A DNA stretch of 64,000 nucleotides. Origin: Aralia elata (Eukaryota > Streptophyta > Magnoliopsida > Apiales > Araliaceae). Numbering within the stretch: position 1 is the stretch's first letter; each line of letters begins with the position of its first letter. The position numbers and the translations under genes are program-made. The stretch lies in NCBI GenBank assembly GCA_034770075.1, contig CM068386.1:86525265-86589264 (forward strand). Reading direction: 5' to 3'. Under the pieces are notes generated by a model that worked only from the letters and a program-made list of their open reading frames with translations, did not search any database and was not told the origin of the DNA. Shown piece after piece: positions 1 to 12,686 of this stretch.

Positions 1-34
1 TTAAGATTGAACGCAACCTAAGCCTTTTTAAAAG

Positions 35-52
35 TCCCCAGCAGAGTCGCAA
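35..52 (-). other. Primer binding site, Tat/Ogre type
   Basis: On the minus strand reads TTGCGACTCTGCTGGGGA, two bases inside the LTR end. The second Tat/Ogre-like element has the same site beginning TGGCGACT, so one base differs here (TGG to TTG). This is the tRNA-derived site type reported for Tat/Ogre elements. The tRNA (I believe Arg) was not verified. Confidence 0.75.
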
Positions 53-54
53 AC

Positions 55-2550
55 TGTCGACGCCGGGATTTTCCTTTCTAAAAAAATCTTATCCTTCTAT
101 TACTTTTAAATTGAGGTCTACTAATTCTATGGGTGATTTTTGAGAAAAACCGACATAAATGTCAACTGCATTTTGAAAGGTTGATTTTAATGCAGGGCTA
201 ATTAGACAAAGCCACCAGTTGGTAAAGATTTAAATGGATGTACCAATTCATCCGAATTTTAGATTTGAACGAAATATGGCCCATTATGTGACTCTGTAAA
301 ATTGGTCCGAAATCGAGATTCATAGAGTTTAAGGGTTTGCTTAAGCGAGGGGAAGGTGTTAGGCACCCTCGACTTCCGTGAATATATGGTTACTACTTTC
401 CTAATGTTTTCCTAAAGATGAAGTGTGAAATGTGTGTGTGTGTGTGCTGTGCTTATATGATTTTGAAAGAAATCTTAACTAAAATTGAATCGAACATAAC
501 TTAGGGGTCGTCTCCTAACGTCAAATCGTGAATTATGCATTATTTTGAAAGCAACTTTGAGTCTCTTTGGACATATGCATGAAGGATTTGATTTGAAGAA
601 AAAGTTTTGTTTTAGCTTTTGTTTGATAAGACTTTTTGGGTGACATTTTGGAAAAACATCGTTTTCAAACCCTTCGTCAAATAAGAATCAAGGTTCTTCA
701 TTACTTTCAATTTTAGCCTAAAATTATCCTAATAACTTAGGTTAATTTAATTTTACAAAATCTTTGTTAGTTTGTTCGAAAATCGTTTTTGCCTCATCGA
801 GAAATAAAATCAAGCATCACATATAGGGATAGGACTACGCATGGGCATGTAAGCCATCTAAATAGCCCCAAGCACCTCGCAATAATAAAATCCACTATCA
901 TGGGGCCTTAAATCCAATTTTCGTGAGATGGAACCCTCGATATCGTTTTAAGGCCCGAATTTTACATTTACAATGATCACATTGTAAATATTACAACTCT
1001 CATCTATGTCCATTATCGGAGTTCCGTCAATCCTCATTAAACACAGTGTTTAAGGGCCTTGACATCCTTCCTAGGCTCACATGAATGAAATCACAACAAT
1101 TAATACATCGAAATTTAAAAGTGAAAGAGAATATCTTAAGAAAGGGCTCCCGTAGACCCTATCTCGTAGATCGAACGTCGAAGCTAACATCGCGAAGGAC
1201 TATTACATAGATCTAGCGAAAAAAATTAGAATCTAGGAAAGGATATTCGTAGATCTAAGATCTCGTAGATATAAACAAAGACGTAATCGGGATTTAATCG
1301 ACAATATATCCCAGATTCGCTATTAGGAGATTCAATTTATTAGAATTCCTTGTCGACCAAAAGGTGGGACCCCCTCACCACTAGATATGAATCTAGAATT
1401 TTACAGGGTGACCTATAAATCAATAAAAAACCAATGAAATATCTAGATCCAAGCTAGATCTAGGTTGAATCTGGCATAAAGATTAAAACTTTAGCCTTGA
1501 AATCAATAATAAAGTTGGATCCAAGCTAGATCTAGGCTAGATCTAGTAAAAATTCAAACTTTGACCTTAAAAATGATTCCCACGCAAAATAATCGATAAA
1601 AATGAATCAAATCCAAGTAAAATCGATAAATCACTAAACGGATATCATCATCTAGTTATGAGGAAATTACATTTATAAGAAATCATCTCTAACCATCCAT
1701 AATCCCATAACTTGGATCCTAAACACCTCTAGATATTATCTAGGATGCTAGAAGAGCCCCAAGTGAGAATTAAATCAGAAAATAAACACAACCCAAGCAT
1801 AACAATTTACAAAATATATAAGATCTGTAAAAAAATTACATAAAGATTGAATCTTTCACCTTATGAGGGCTAGATTTCTTCTTTTTGGGCTTGGATCTTG
1901 AAGCTTTCACTCTAAATTGACAAGAGATTTGATGAAAATAGCTAGATCTAGATGGGAATTAGAGAGATTTTTCTCTCCCTTTCTCTATTTCTCTCTCTAA
2001 AATACCTCATCTTTCTCAAAAATCAGCCTTATACAGGCACCTAGGGCAACCTCAACTTTACCTTTTTTAGCAACGGATCGGTAGATTGCTTGTGCAATCA
2101 AATTTTTTCGCCTTTTCTTCGGGCTCGCGCATCGTAGGTACACCTGTGGCTAGCCTAGGGTGGGGCCCACCTACCTCAGTTTTTGTGTCGGGAAGTCGGT
2201 TTTTATGACGCGCGCTAAAACGTCCATAACTTTCAAACTGGGAAGAGTTAGGATACGTGTCATACCATTCCAAAAAGCTCTTTTCGAGAGCTATGCAATG
2301 ACATAAAGTTTGGCTAATTTTGGATCCAGAAAGATAGAGAAAAAGGGGGAAAACCCTTCCTTAGTAGATGTTAGTTGGTCATTCGTCCTGCCTTGTATAG
2401 TCTGTTGCTCGGAGGCCGTCATGCTAGCCTTGTACACTTGTTCTGAGCTTCATAATCTTCATTTGGACGTCTTGACATTAGAGTGAAATGACACTTTTAC
2501 CCTCCTACCATGGTAATTAGAGAACATGTGCAAAATTTTGGGTGTCTACA
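55..2550 (-). repeat. 5' LTR of left Tat/Ogre-like element
   Basis: About 2.5 kb, bounded by TGTCGACGCCGGG (55) and GGTGTCTACA (2550), so on the minus strand it begins TGTAGACACCC and ends GGCGTCGACA. The second Tat/Ogre-like element here starts TGTATACACCC and ends with the same GGCGTCGACA. A CT-rich stretch lies at 1970-2000 and a candidate TATAAGG near 2027-2033. It contains no credible protein-coding frame. Confidence 0.85.
2027..2033 (-). promoter_or_regulatory. Candidate TATA box in the left Tat/Ogre-like LTR
   Basis: Minus-strand TATAAGG followed downstream on the same strand by a GA-rich leader-like stretch. Placement inside the LTR fits a U3 promoter, but no transcription start can be shown. 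Confidence 0.35.
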
Positions 2551-3024
2551 AACATCTACTATGACTAAGGAATACTTCTTTCCTCTAAGGCTAACAGTAG
2601 GAATAGGGCGCAGCGATTGCTATAAAACCTTAGGCGTGAGCCCGGACAGAGCGGCCGTCAGTGCATGTCTTCGTGGTAGTAGCAAATACTTAAATGAGAA
2701 CTTTGAAGGCTAAAGAGGGGAAAGGTTCCATGTGAACGCCACTTGCACATGGGTTATTCGTTCTTAAGAGATGGGGGAAGCTCGTCACATAGCGCATTTC
2801 GTGCAAGATTCGAAAGGGAATCGAGTTAAAATTCTTGAACCGGGACGTGGCGGTTAATGACAACGTTAGGGAGTTCGGAGACGTCGGCGGGGACCTTGAA
2901 GAGAGTTATCGTTTCTGGTTAACAACCTGCCCACCCTGGAAATGGCTCACCCATAGGTAAGGTCCAGTAACTGGAAGAGCAACGCATGTTACGTGGTGTC
3001 CAGATGTAGTAACTATAGGGGCCT
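2551..3024 (+). pseudogene. Decayed fragment of nuclear 25S rRNA gene
   Basis: Colinear with an internal part of plant 25S rRNA. Clear landmarks are GCGTGAGCCCGGAC (2633), GTGGTAGTAGCAAATA, GAGAACTTTGAAGGC, GGTTCCATGTGAACG, CTTGCACATGGGTTA, AACCGGGACGTGGCGG, GGAGACGTCGGCGGGG, CCTGCCCACCCTGGAAA and CGTGGTGTCC (2992). The match is best from about 2590 to 3024. Most differences look like C-to-T or G-to-A transitions, as expected for long-methylated, silenced DNA. Only about 0.45 kb of the roughly 3.4 kb rRNA is present, so it cannot be functional. It sits exactly between a Tat/Ogre-like LTR and a truncated copia element, so it may be a translocated rDNA piece or filler DNA. Confidence 0.9.
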
Positions 3025-4014
3025 ATTATTGGAGTTGACTGTCTTGTTCTTGAATGAGAATTTGGTTTGCTTTCCCATCTGACATGCTTTGCAAGGCTTT
3101 AATAAAGTTAAGCTTGGGAAAACCAGAGACCAAATCTTTAGAAACTAACTTAGACATGTTCTTAAAGTTTAGATGTGATAATATTTTGTGCCATAACTAG
3201 CTTACATTTTCAGAAGCTTTGACAAAGAAGCAAGATATTTTAGTAGAACTTAGTGTGACTAGATTCACCACAAATACATTTCCATCTCTAGTTCCAGTTA
3301 GCTTGATAAAATTTATCTCTAGGTCTCTTACTTGACATTAATTGTTGAGGAAGTTAACTTGATGCCCTTTATCATATAATTGACTGATGCTCAACAGGTT
3401 GTGCTTCAAACCTTTAACATATGCTACTTTGTTAAAAGAGACTGCACCATTTCCTATTGTGTCATATCTTCTTGTTTTTCCTGAATCGTTATCTCCGAAG
3501 ATAAAAGCAGGACCATCTTTCTCTTTGACGTTTGACAATAGAGCTTTGTTGCATGTCATGTACCTTGAGCATCCACTATCTAGATACCATGTTGAATTAG
3601 TGGAGCAGTTATCTTACATAAGAACTTATATTTTACTTTGGTACCCAGACTTGTTTGGGTCCTGATAGGTTAGGCCTACTATACATAGGATAATCAAAGA
3701 AATCATATATAGCAAAAATATGACCATAGTGATGATAGTTATAACATTTTATATGATGCATGCTTGTGTGTGTGTATGGATTCCTTCTCTTCAAGGACAT
3801 ATATGGAACAAAAGAACTTATAACCTTTCTCCTGGACTTAAACTCTCTCTGTTTCAACACTATTCTACGATTTTGAGAGTTTATAGGGTAAAAATTAACT
3901 CTACGTTTCTTGCCTAATTGGTTCGTAGAGTGAGGGTTAACAGACTCTACGATCCTTCGAGGTTTGAAAGCAATTTTGATTTTACTATGCGATTTCTTAA
4001 ATCCTAGGCCAGTA
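3025..4014 (-). pseudogene. Copia gag end, protease and GAG-pre-integrase remnant
   Basis: Reading on the minus strand: a degenerate zinc knuckle (CYNYHHYGHI, second Cys lost) near 3740, then PKQVWVPK (about 3640), then a protease-like DSG shortly before MTCNKALLSNV (3559), then the conserved GLKHNLLSISQLYDKGHQV and, after frameshifts, the CKACQMGKQTK motif of the GAG-pre-integrase domain (about 3070). In intact copia elements this stretch joins gag to the integrase. Stops and frameshifts break it repeatedly, and it ends abruptly at 3025. The DSG position suggests the aspartic protease active site. Confidence 0.82.
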
Positions 4015-4589
4015 AGTGACGCCTCCAAAATAGGTCCACACAACCCATTTTGAGTCGCCAAAATACAAACTACAAAATCCAATTACAAATACAAATTTTC
4101 TAATTTACAACTAATAAATTGTCGTGCAAAATACGACAACACACATACTGTAAGTCTCAATACAAATATTGTACTGTATCTAGTACAACAATATGTACAC
4201 CCAACTTAAGTTCTCAATATAATTATTGTCACCCTATTTTATAATGTATTGAGATACTTCTACAGTCTCGGACCATCAATCCATTTCCCGACTAGTCCCA
4301 GCTACACTCTCATTTTCTAAGGAGATCAATGGAACAAAAAGGAAAAAGGTGAGCACAAATAACCCAGTAAAGAATATCATGACTAAGATAATGAAAAATA
4401 AATTATCTTTAGCCTTCAACAGTGATAAATTAGAGATTTAAAGATAATACAAGTTTTCAACGATGATTACAGTGGAACAAACAATTCATTAGAAGAGTAT
4501 AATATCTACTATCTTCTACAATTTAAAAGTTCATCATCAATATTTTATCCCTATAATACCAATCAACTGTTCCTGTTTATGCTCATCCA

Positions 4590-4860
4590 AATCAACAGTT
4601 TATCTTTGCACTATGCGCTAAAGATATTCATTAGTAACACCAATGGTCATGACCATACTTCATAACAGCTTTTGGTTATGATCATACCAAACACCAGTCC
4701 ATCTTTGCACTACGGGCCAAAGAGAACTTTCACCACAAGCTTTTTTATGTAACACCAAAGGTCAGGATTATACCAATACACAGTTTCTGGTTATAATCAT
4801 GTCCATCACTAGTTCATCTTTGCATTACGGGCCAAAGAGAACTTTTCACCACAATTTAAG
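4590..4860. repeat. Tandem repeat of about 110 bp inside LTR of B
   Basis: Three diverged units, each with CTTTGCACTACGGGCCAAAG-like and CACCAAAGGTCA-like blocks. The same series occurs in the other LTR, split by the two alpha insertions (12280-12290, 15141-15223, 26790-26960), so the repeat predates those insertions. Confidence 0.6.
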
Positions 4861-5359
4861 TCTGAGGATTATAGCAATGATATAAAGGATGAATAGAAAT
4901 AAAACAATGAGATCAAAAATAAGAATAAATATTAGAGATTGTAATTTAATTTATCCAGTGTCGAAGATTGTCCAAATTGCAAACATGATATCCAAAAATT
5001 CGATTATAACTCAAGAATAGAATACATAAAGTTCACGATTCAACAATAACGTGTAAAACGAAATAGAAAAATTCAGGTGAAAAGATATTAGATGAAACAC
5101 GTATAAGTGTAATACGAAGATTCAGGTGAAAAAATATTAGATGAAACACAAACTATTAAAGATATTCTACTAATTTCAGGGATTTTTACCATTTAATAAT
5201 AAGGTTATGGAAACAAAAAATAATTTCTTACCATAAATGGAGAAATATGAAAGAAAATAATATCCCTTGATGAGTACAAAAGAAATGATATCTCATACGA
5301 GTATGAAAAAAAATAATATCACTTACGAGTATGAAAGAATGTACGAAACTGTAAATAGA

Positions 5360-5570
5360 TTTTCACCCGTCATGCGGTAATCCGCTTAGACATACTATTT
5401 TCACAAAAGACTAATAAGGGATGAATACGAAGGGTTATTCACCAGGCATTCGGTAGTCTGCGTAGTCAGGTTATTCCCACAAATTAATAAGGACTGAATA
5501 CGAATGGTTATTCACCAGGCATGCGATAGTTCGCGTAGTCAGGTTATTCCCATAAGTTAATGCATGGAAT
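5360..5570. repeat. Tandem repeat of about 73 bp inside LTR of B
   Basis: Three units with the core TTATTCACCAGGCATGCGGT then AGTCCGCGTAGTC. Each core holds a short inverted repeat (GCGG/CCGC). The sister LTR has the matching series at about 27470-27660. The role is unknown. Position upstream of the TATA box on the minus strand is not supported, since the TATA lies at higher coordinates; the repeats fall downstream of it in the transcribed part. Confidence 0.6.
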
Positions 5571-5835
5571 AGAATGACAACCCTTATGAGTATGAAGTAA
5601 AATAATATCACTTACGAATGTGAAAGAAAATGATATTACATACGAGTATGAAATAACTAATATCCCTTACCTTAGCAGGAGACTAGATCTGACTGGTATA
5701 AAGGAGATTATCTTGAGAAAATCTTACACTATAAGCTACACTCAAAGTATCCTTATACTCAAAACAAATACGCACAATATTATAGATGAAGAATTTTTTG
5801 ATTCTGGTCTGAGTTTCATTGCTCAACTGAGCAAC

Positions 5836-5844
5836 CTATTTATA
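5836..5844 (-). promoter_or_regulatory. TATA box in 3' LTR of B
   Basis: Minus-strand TATAAATAG, a good plant TATA match. The sister LTR keeps it at 27940-27948. By analogy with other LTRs, transcription would start about 30 bp downstream, toward lower coordinates. Confidence 0.55.
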
Positions 5845-6844
5845 AGAGAATGGCAGTGTACTGTTTAAGAAGAAAACACGGACGAAACAATCGAAATTCG
5901 TCTTATTTTTACTGTGCAATAAAATATTCTAATAAAACAAATAACTTTATATATAATATAATATATTATAAATATCTAATAAAACAAATAACTTTATATA
6001 TAATATAAAAGTTTTCTATTTTATATAGAAAATTTTTCTGAAAATTATGCCGACAATTTGACGAATTGGCAAGTGGTGGGTCCAATGGAATAATCAACCA
6101 AACTTACAACAAACGCTTCATGACAAACCCCAAAAATTGAACAAATAACTACCACACATCACGTATCTTTAATCAACACATTTCCAATCTTTCAACAATT
6201 ATTCACCAATAATATTATAGACTCATAATATTGACAACCAGAATTTCTAGACATTGTCAATAATGCTAACTGGTCTAATAATATCATATCAAATAATATG
6301 AGTTACGGTGTCATGACAAATAATATAAAATAATATGCAGATGTTACTGTAATAATTATTGAATCAAAATACTGTGCAATTGTTACTATATCAATTATTG
6401 AATCAATAATATAAAATACTATGCAATATCGTGTGCTACTGTGGAATACCGCGTACTACTGTGGAATAACGCGTTCTACTGTAGAATAACGCGTTCTACT
6501 GTTCTTTTATTATCAAGTATTTCAACAGTTACAGGTGATAGTACCGTTACCAATTTGTATAAAAATATTAATATTGTCATTTTTCGTATCTAACAATTTT
6601 AGTCGATATGGGACCCACCAATGATTGGTTATTTCGGCGCCGTCGTACTTTGTCGAATATAATTTTCCTCGACAGAAAGAATATTCCTCGACAAAAAGAA
6701 TATTCCCTGTCATATTATTTATCTGATAATTTGCATATATCATCCTTAACTATAACATTATATCATTTAAGCACTTTACTGTTTAGAATAATAATCATAA
6801 AGAAAAATAATAAACTTTTATTTCATAAAAGTCGGGGTCTTACA

Positions 6845-6860
6845 ATCTCCTCTCCTTATG
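6845..6860 (-). other. Polypurine tract of element B
   Basis: Minus-strand AAGGAGAGGAGAT directly abuts the 3' LTR start TGTAAGACCCC. This is the expected plus-strand DNA primer position and fixes the LTR boundary. Confidence 0.7.
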
Positions 6861-9800
6861 AAATTTCGTCCTCAAAATTGACGTGCGTACCTGGCATATC
6901 GAAGAGGTGAGGATACCTTGCTCTAATTTCAGATTTTAACTCGCATGTCATTTCCTCTGTATTATGGTTTCTCCATAAAACTTTGACTTGAGGTATAACC
7001 TTTGAGCATATAATATGTTCCTTCTTATCCAAGATCTTGACAGGTACCTCCTCAGACGTTAAATCATTAGCTATCTCGTCTGGTTCTAATTCAATGATGT
7101 GATTTAGGTCTTTCACATATTTATGTAGCATGGATATGTGAAAAATGTTATGAACACGAGACATGCTTGGCGGTAGGGCGAGTTGGTAGGCCACAGTCCC
7201 TACTCGGTCGAGAATTTCAAATTGACCAATAAATCGAGGGTTAAGCTTTCCTCTTTCCCCAAATCTCATAACTCTTTTCCATGGAGAAATACGTAGAAAT
7301 ACATGGTATCCGACATTAAATTCCTCGTCCCTTCGATGAAGATCAGCATAACTCTTTTGTCGATCTTGTGCTGTTTGTATACGTTGCCGTATTATTTAAA
7401 TCTTTTCTGTAGTCATACGTACCAACTCTGGTCCCAACAATTTTGCCTTGCCTACTTCATCCCAACATGTTGGAGAACGACACCTTCATCTATACAATGC
7501 CTCGAAGGGAGCTATGCCTACACTTACTTGATAACTATTGTTGTAGGAGAATTCCACCAATGGTAAGTATTTGTCCAAACTTCCTTTGAAGTCTTGTACA
7601 CAGAGTCTCAACAGATCTTCGAGAGTTTGAATGGTCCTTTCTAATTGCCCGTCCGTCTAGGGATGGTATGCAGAACTGAATCGTAATTTAGTGCCCATAG
7701 CTTTCTGCAAGCTGACCCAAAATCGTGAAGTGAATCTAAGGTCTCGAACAGAATCTATAGATACTAGCATGTAATGCAATCTCATAATTTCGCTTATATA
7801 CATACTAGCAAGATGCTCAAGTGAATAGTTTTCTCGTATAGGCAAGAAATGAATAGACTTGGTTAATCTATCTATAATGACCCAAATTGCGTCTAAGCCT
7901 TGTGAAACTTTGGGAAGACTCGTCACGAATTCCATGTTGATGTGTTCCCACTTCCATTCTGGAATCTCAAGTGGTTGCAATGGACCCCTTGGTACTTGAT
8001 ACTCCGTCTTAAAACGTTGACAAGTTAAACATCTTGAGATAAACTCTGTGATCTCTCTCTTCATATTGCTCCACCAAAATGTATGTCAAAGATCACGATA
8101 CATTTTGGTACTTCCAGGGTGGATTGCAAACGGTGTGTTGTGTGCCTCCATCATTATTCTATATTTCAAATTAGAGTCGTTAGGGACACACAGTCTAGAG
8201 TTGACTCGAAGTATTCCTTCTTCGTCGACTATTGCTTCTAGAATAACAATTTCTTATACTTTCTTCTTCATATTCACTAGCTCTGGGTCTGTAACTTGAG
8301 TAGCTTTAATTTTGTCGATTAAAGTCGGTTCTACTCGTATATGTGTGATTTTCATGTGGGTTCCTGGAGTCTTTAACTCTATCTCCATTTTTTATAAGTC
8401 ACACAAAATAGGCCTTTGAGTTGTCAGTATCGCACTCGTACTTGCATAAGATCTTCTACTCAATGCGTCAACTACCACTTTCGCCTTTCCAGGATGGTAT
8501 TGGATGGTATGGTCGTAATCCTTTAACAGCTCGAGCCAACGTCATTGTCGCATGTTGAGTTCCTTCTAGGTGAAAAAATATTTGAGGCTTTGATGGTCTG
8601 TATAGATCTTCAATTTCTCTCCATACAAGTAATATCTCCAGATCTTCAATGCGAAAACGACTGCTACTAACTCTAGATCATGAGTAGGATAATTCCTCTC
8701 ATATTCCTTGAGTTGTCGAGAGGCATAAGTTATAACTTTCCCATGTTACATGAGAACGTAACCTAGACCTCTACCGAAAGCGTCGTTGTAGATGACAAAT
8801 CCTTCCGATCCTGATGGTATTGTCAGAACAGGTGCTAAAATGAGTCTTCTTTTGATTTCTTGAAAACTCTTCTCGCATTCTTCATTCCATTCGAATTTTG
8901 TGCTTTTTCGAGTCAGCTGAGTTAGTGGAATAACAATTCTAGAGAATCCTTCTAGAAACCTTCGATAATAACCAGCTAGGCCTAGAAAGCTTCGTACTTC
9001 GATTATTGACTTAGGTTGTTCCCAATTTAATACTTCTTCGATCTTCGCTGGGTCAACCGATATTCCTTGTTTAGAATCACGTGTCCAAGGAATGCTACCT
9101 CCTCAAGCCAGAACTCGCATTTCTTCAACTTGGCATATAACGTATTTTCACGAAGCTTTTGAAGTATCAGCCTCAAGTGTCGCTCATTATCTTCATGACT
9201 TTTGGAGTATATGAGGATGTCATCAATAAAGACAACCACGAAATGATCCAAATATTCCTTGAATATTCGGTTCATCATATCGATGAAGGCAGCAGGAGCA
9301 TTAGTTAATCCGAAATACATAACTAGAAATTCGTAATATCCGTATCGAGTTCTGAAGGCAGTCTTGGGAACGTTATCAACTTAATTTTTAACTGATGATA
9401 TCCGGAACGAATATCGATCTTTGAAAAGAATTGAGCACCTCGTAACTGGTCAAACAGGTCATCAATGCGAGGTAACGGGTACCTATTTTTTATGGTAACA
9501 TGATTCAAATCCTGATAGTCATTGGAGAGTCTCATACTCCCATCTTTCTTCTTTATGAATAAAATAGGAGCACCCTAAGGTGATGTACTCGGACGTATGA
9601 AACCGGTGTCTAATAACTCCTGTAGTTGGACTTTTAACTCCTGAAGTTCAATAGGAGCCATACGCTATGGGGTCTTGGAAATGGGTTTTGTACCAGGTTC
9701 AAGATCGATACAAAATTCGATTTCACGGTCTGGGGGTAGGCCAGGAAGTTCTTCGGGAAATACGTCAGGGAATTTATTAACAACAGAAATATTATTCAAA

Positions 9801-10262
9801 TCTGACATACTTTTATTTAAATCAGTTACATGGGCTAAGAAAGCTTGACATCTGTTTTTCAATAAACTAATGGCTTTGTGGTTTGAAATGACAGTTATTG
9901 ATTTTAACAGTTTGGTTGCTTGAATTCGCATAATAGGTTGATTAGGAATATGAAAACTATCGACTTTATGAAAGCACTCAATTTTAGCATGATGAGTAGT
10001 TAACCAATCAATTCTTAAAATCACATCAAATTCATGTATTTCTAAAGAGATAAGATCAACATATAAGGTAAGGGTGCTGATTTGAATCAAATAAGATTTA
10101 TAAATAGTGGATGTAATGAAGGATTCTCCTAACGTAGTTTCAATAGATAAGTCAAAATCCAATTTCCTAGGAGTCAAGTTTAAATGTTGAGCACAAGCAG
10201 ATGAAATAAAAGAGTGGGTAGAACTAGTATCTAATAAGCTTTAGACTTCGCAATAGTTTATG
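6856..10262 (-). pseudogene. Element B pol: PR, RT, RNase H, IN, chromodomain (broken)
   Basis: From high to low coordinates: protease with DTSST where DTGST is usual (about 10240) and FDVILRIDWL; linker [10 protein letters not shown] (about 9735); RT with [19 protein letters not shown] (9480-9530) and [11 protein letters not shown] (about 9210); RNase H with HDLEL and YTDHQSLKY (8590-8700); integrase zinc-binding CLTCQRFK (about 8015) and core beginning INMEF (Asp of the usual MDF replaced by Glu), [14 protein letters not shown]-terminal GQFEILDRVGTVAYQLALPP and the chromodomain-type tail VKVLWRNHNTEE (about 6960). Several frameshifts (for example near 9320 and 9540) and many stops separate these blocks. 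Order and tail identify a Tekay/Del-like chromovirus. Confidence 0.88.
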
Positions 10263-11520
10263 ATTAGCTTACCAGCTCTGACTTCATCTGGTTTCCACGC
10301 CTTTTGAGAGGTTACAACAAAATCTCTCCCCTGAACTGTAGGCGTTAACTTGCCCGTAACAGCCTTTGGTGTCATCATTACAGTTAGACTTGATTTTGTT
10401 GCATGACAAAATCGAGCTATGTGGCCTTCCTTTCCACAATTTTAGCACACCTGAGATGGCTGTGTACAATTTGGACTAATGTGTCCCTCCTTTTCGCACT
10501 TGTAACATCTGACTAGTAGTCGTTCTCCTTCCCTCGAAACTGGTACTGGCGTCGGTGCTGATGCTGGTGCTTTTTTATGGTTATTGTTAAATCTTCTCTT
10601 CTTGAAATTGTTTCCACTCGACTCACTTCTCCTATTATCTGGGCAGGATTACCACCGAAGTGGTTACCATTCTGGCATGATAATTTCCTCCTCGCTGGTT
10701 CTCATTATTCTGATGATTGTTACTGCTGTAATTTCTCTCTCGCTGTTGGGTGTTGTCTCCTGGTTATAGTATTTCTTTCTCTCATTCTACCAATTGAGCC
10801 CTATCCACGATATCTGAATATAGACAAAATTTATGAGAAATAAGATGTTGATGAATTTCAAGTTTTAAACCTCGTAAAAACATTCACGTCATCCGTTCCT
10901 CATTGTCTACTAAATGGAGCACAAATCGAGACAGTTCATCAAACTTGACATCGAACTGTGATACGGTCATATTGTTCTGCTCTAATTTTATGAAGTCCAC
11001 CTCTTTCATATGGCGAATAATTTCTACAAAATACTTTTCGTTAAAAAATTCTTAGAACTCCACCCAAGACATCTCGAGTGCCGAGTGATGTGTACGCTTC
11101 ACTAATTCCCACTAGTGATTTGCTTCTCCTCGTAACATAAATGTAGCGAAGGGAACCTTTTGATTATTAGTGCAACACAGTACATCAAATATCTTTGTCA
11201 TCTGTTTGAGCCACGCCTCTGCTTTTAGTGGGTCCGGCTTTCTGAGAAATTCAGGTGGTCCTAACTCTTTGAATTGCTTGGCAGTAACCATTCATAAGTT
11301 ATCTGCGTTTTTATCGGTATTATTAGCTGTAGGTCCTCTCGCCTGGTTCTGTAAGAATTGCATGACATTCCGAAAAAATTCATCATTCATCCTGTTGTTA
11401 GCATCATGATTTTCTGAGTTTGCAGCAGTATTATTTGTAGCTTCCTAATTCTCAGCCACAATTGTCTCATAGTTTAACTTTTGATTTTCAGATATCATTC
11501 TAAAATGTGATCACAAAACA
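10205..11520 (-). pseudogene. Element B gag (broken)
   Basis: Minus-strand fragments resemble the gag of Tekay-type elements: KQFKELGPPEFLRKPDPLK (about 11250), FATFMLRGEA, FDELSRFV, and one or two CCHC-like knuckles (CYKCEKEGHISPNC and NCGKEGHIARFC, 10410-10510). In-frame stops interrupt every block, including one inside the knuckle region. It lies between the primer site and the protease, as expected. Confidence 0.78.
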
Positions 11521-11681
11521 AACATTAGTTAAAGAAATTGACACGTCACATCTTGTCCCTACGACCGAACCAATTAATTAAATAACAAAATAGCTTAGGT
11601 TGGACACACTAGTGAGGGATTTTACTCGTCTCTCCCTTCCTAGTTCTAATCCCAGATCTCCACCAGAGATCATATCCCTAA

Positions 11682-11693
11682 GCTCTGATACCA
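11682..11693 (-). other. tRNA-Met primer binding site of B
   Basis: Minus-strand TGGTATCAGAGC, the classic plant initiator tRNA-Met site, two bases from the 5' LTR end (TGTGATGTCC on the plus strand at 11696). Confidence 0.88.
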
Positions 11694-12686
11694 ACTGTGA
11701 TGTCCCAAAAATAGGTCCACACAACCCATTTTGAGTCGCCAAAATACAAACTATAAAATCCAAATACAAATACAAATTTTTCAATTTACAACTAATAAAC
11801 TATCGTGCAAAATACGACAACACAGATACTATAAGTCTCAATACAAAAATTGTACTGTATCTAGTACAATATGTACACCCAACTTAAGTTTTCAATACAA
11901 TTATTGTCACACTATTTTATAATGCATTGAGATACTTCTACAGTCTCGGACCATCACTCAATTCCCCGACTAGTCCCAGCTATACTCTTATTTCCTAAGG
12001 AGAACAACGGAACAAAAAGGAAGAGGGTGAGCACAAATAACCCAGTAAAGAATATCATGACTAAGATAATGAAAAATAAAATTATCTTTAGCCTTCAACA
12101 GTGATAAATCAGAGATTTAAAGATAATGCAAGTTTTCAACGATGATCGCAGCGGAACAAACAATCCATTAGAAGAGTCATGTAGACTATAATGTCTACTA
12201 TCTTCTACACTTTAAAAGTTCACCATCAATATTTTATCCCTACAACACCAATCAAAAGTTCCTGTTTATGCTCATCCAAATCAATAGTTTATGTAACGAA
12301 TGCAATTTTTGTGATTGAATAAAAATATTTGTTGAGTTATATAAATATTTTTATTAATTTATTGAGCTAAATAAATAATTTATTAAGTTTTTGTGGAATG
12401 GGTATATGTTAATAATGTTAAATGTTATTTGAATGTGATTTGTTATGTTATTCTAATTTAATTTAATAATTAAATTAGATGATGAAAAGGTTTATTTGAA
12501 TAAATGATTTATTTGAATAATATAATTCATTGGGTGTTATTGTTATTGGTTAAATAAATTTATTATTTAAGTTAGTAAGGTTTAATTGAATTTATTTAAT
12601 AATAAGTTCAATTAAATTAGAAGTGTGACATTTAAAACTATATGTTATAATGATTTATTAAAATAAATGAGAAAGTGTTTAATTCA

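Larger units (their letters stand above)
1..2550 (-). mobile_element. Tat/Ogre-like LTR retrotransposon, 5' end only
   Basis: Minus-strand element entering from the left edge: 54 bp of internal region with the primer site, then a complete 5' LTR. Identity rests on the primer site and on LTR blocks shared with the Tat/Ogre-like element at 29758-39940, including the LTR terminus GGCGTCGACA, a block reading AAGCGAGGGGAAGGTGTTAG on the plus strand, and a segment ending in TTTTAAGGCCC. gag-pol would lie beyond the window. The outer target duplication cannot be tested. Confidence 0.8.
4015..6844 (-). repeat. 3' LTR of element B
   Basis: 2.83 kb, matching the interrupted LTR at 11696-28988 from GATGTCCC/GACGCCTCC at one end to GGGTCTTACA at the other. 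The outer dinucleotide TG is mutated to AG at 4015 (the sister LTR has TG at 11696). It contains short tandem repeats near 4590-4860 and 5360-5570, and a TATA box on the minus strand at 5836-5844. Confidence 0.88.

Noticed and set aside
2551..3024. Functional rRNA gene, or mitochondrial/plastid rRNA
   Set aside because: Too short and heavily changed; the landmark words are those of nuclear 25S rRNA.
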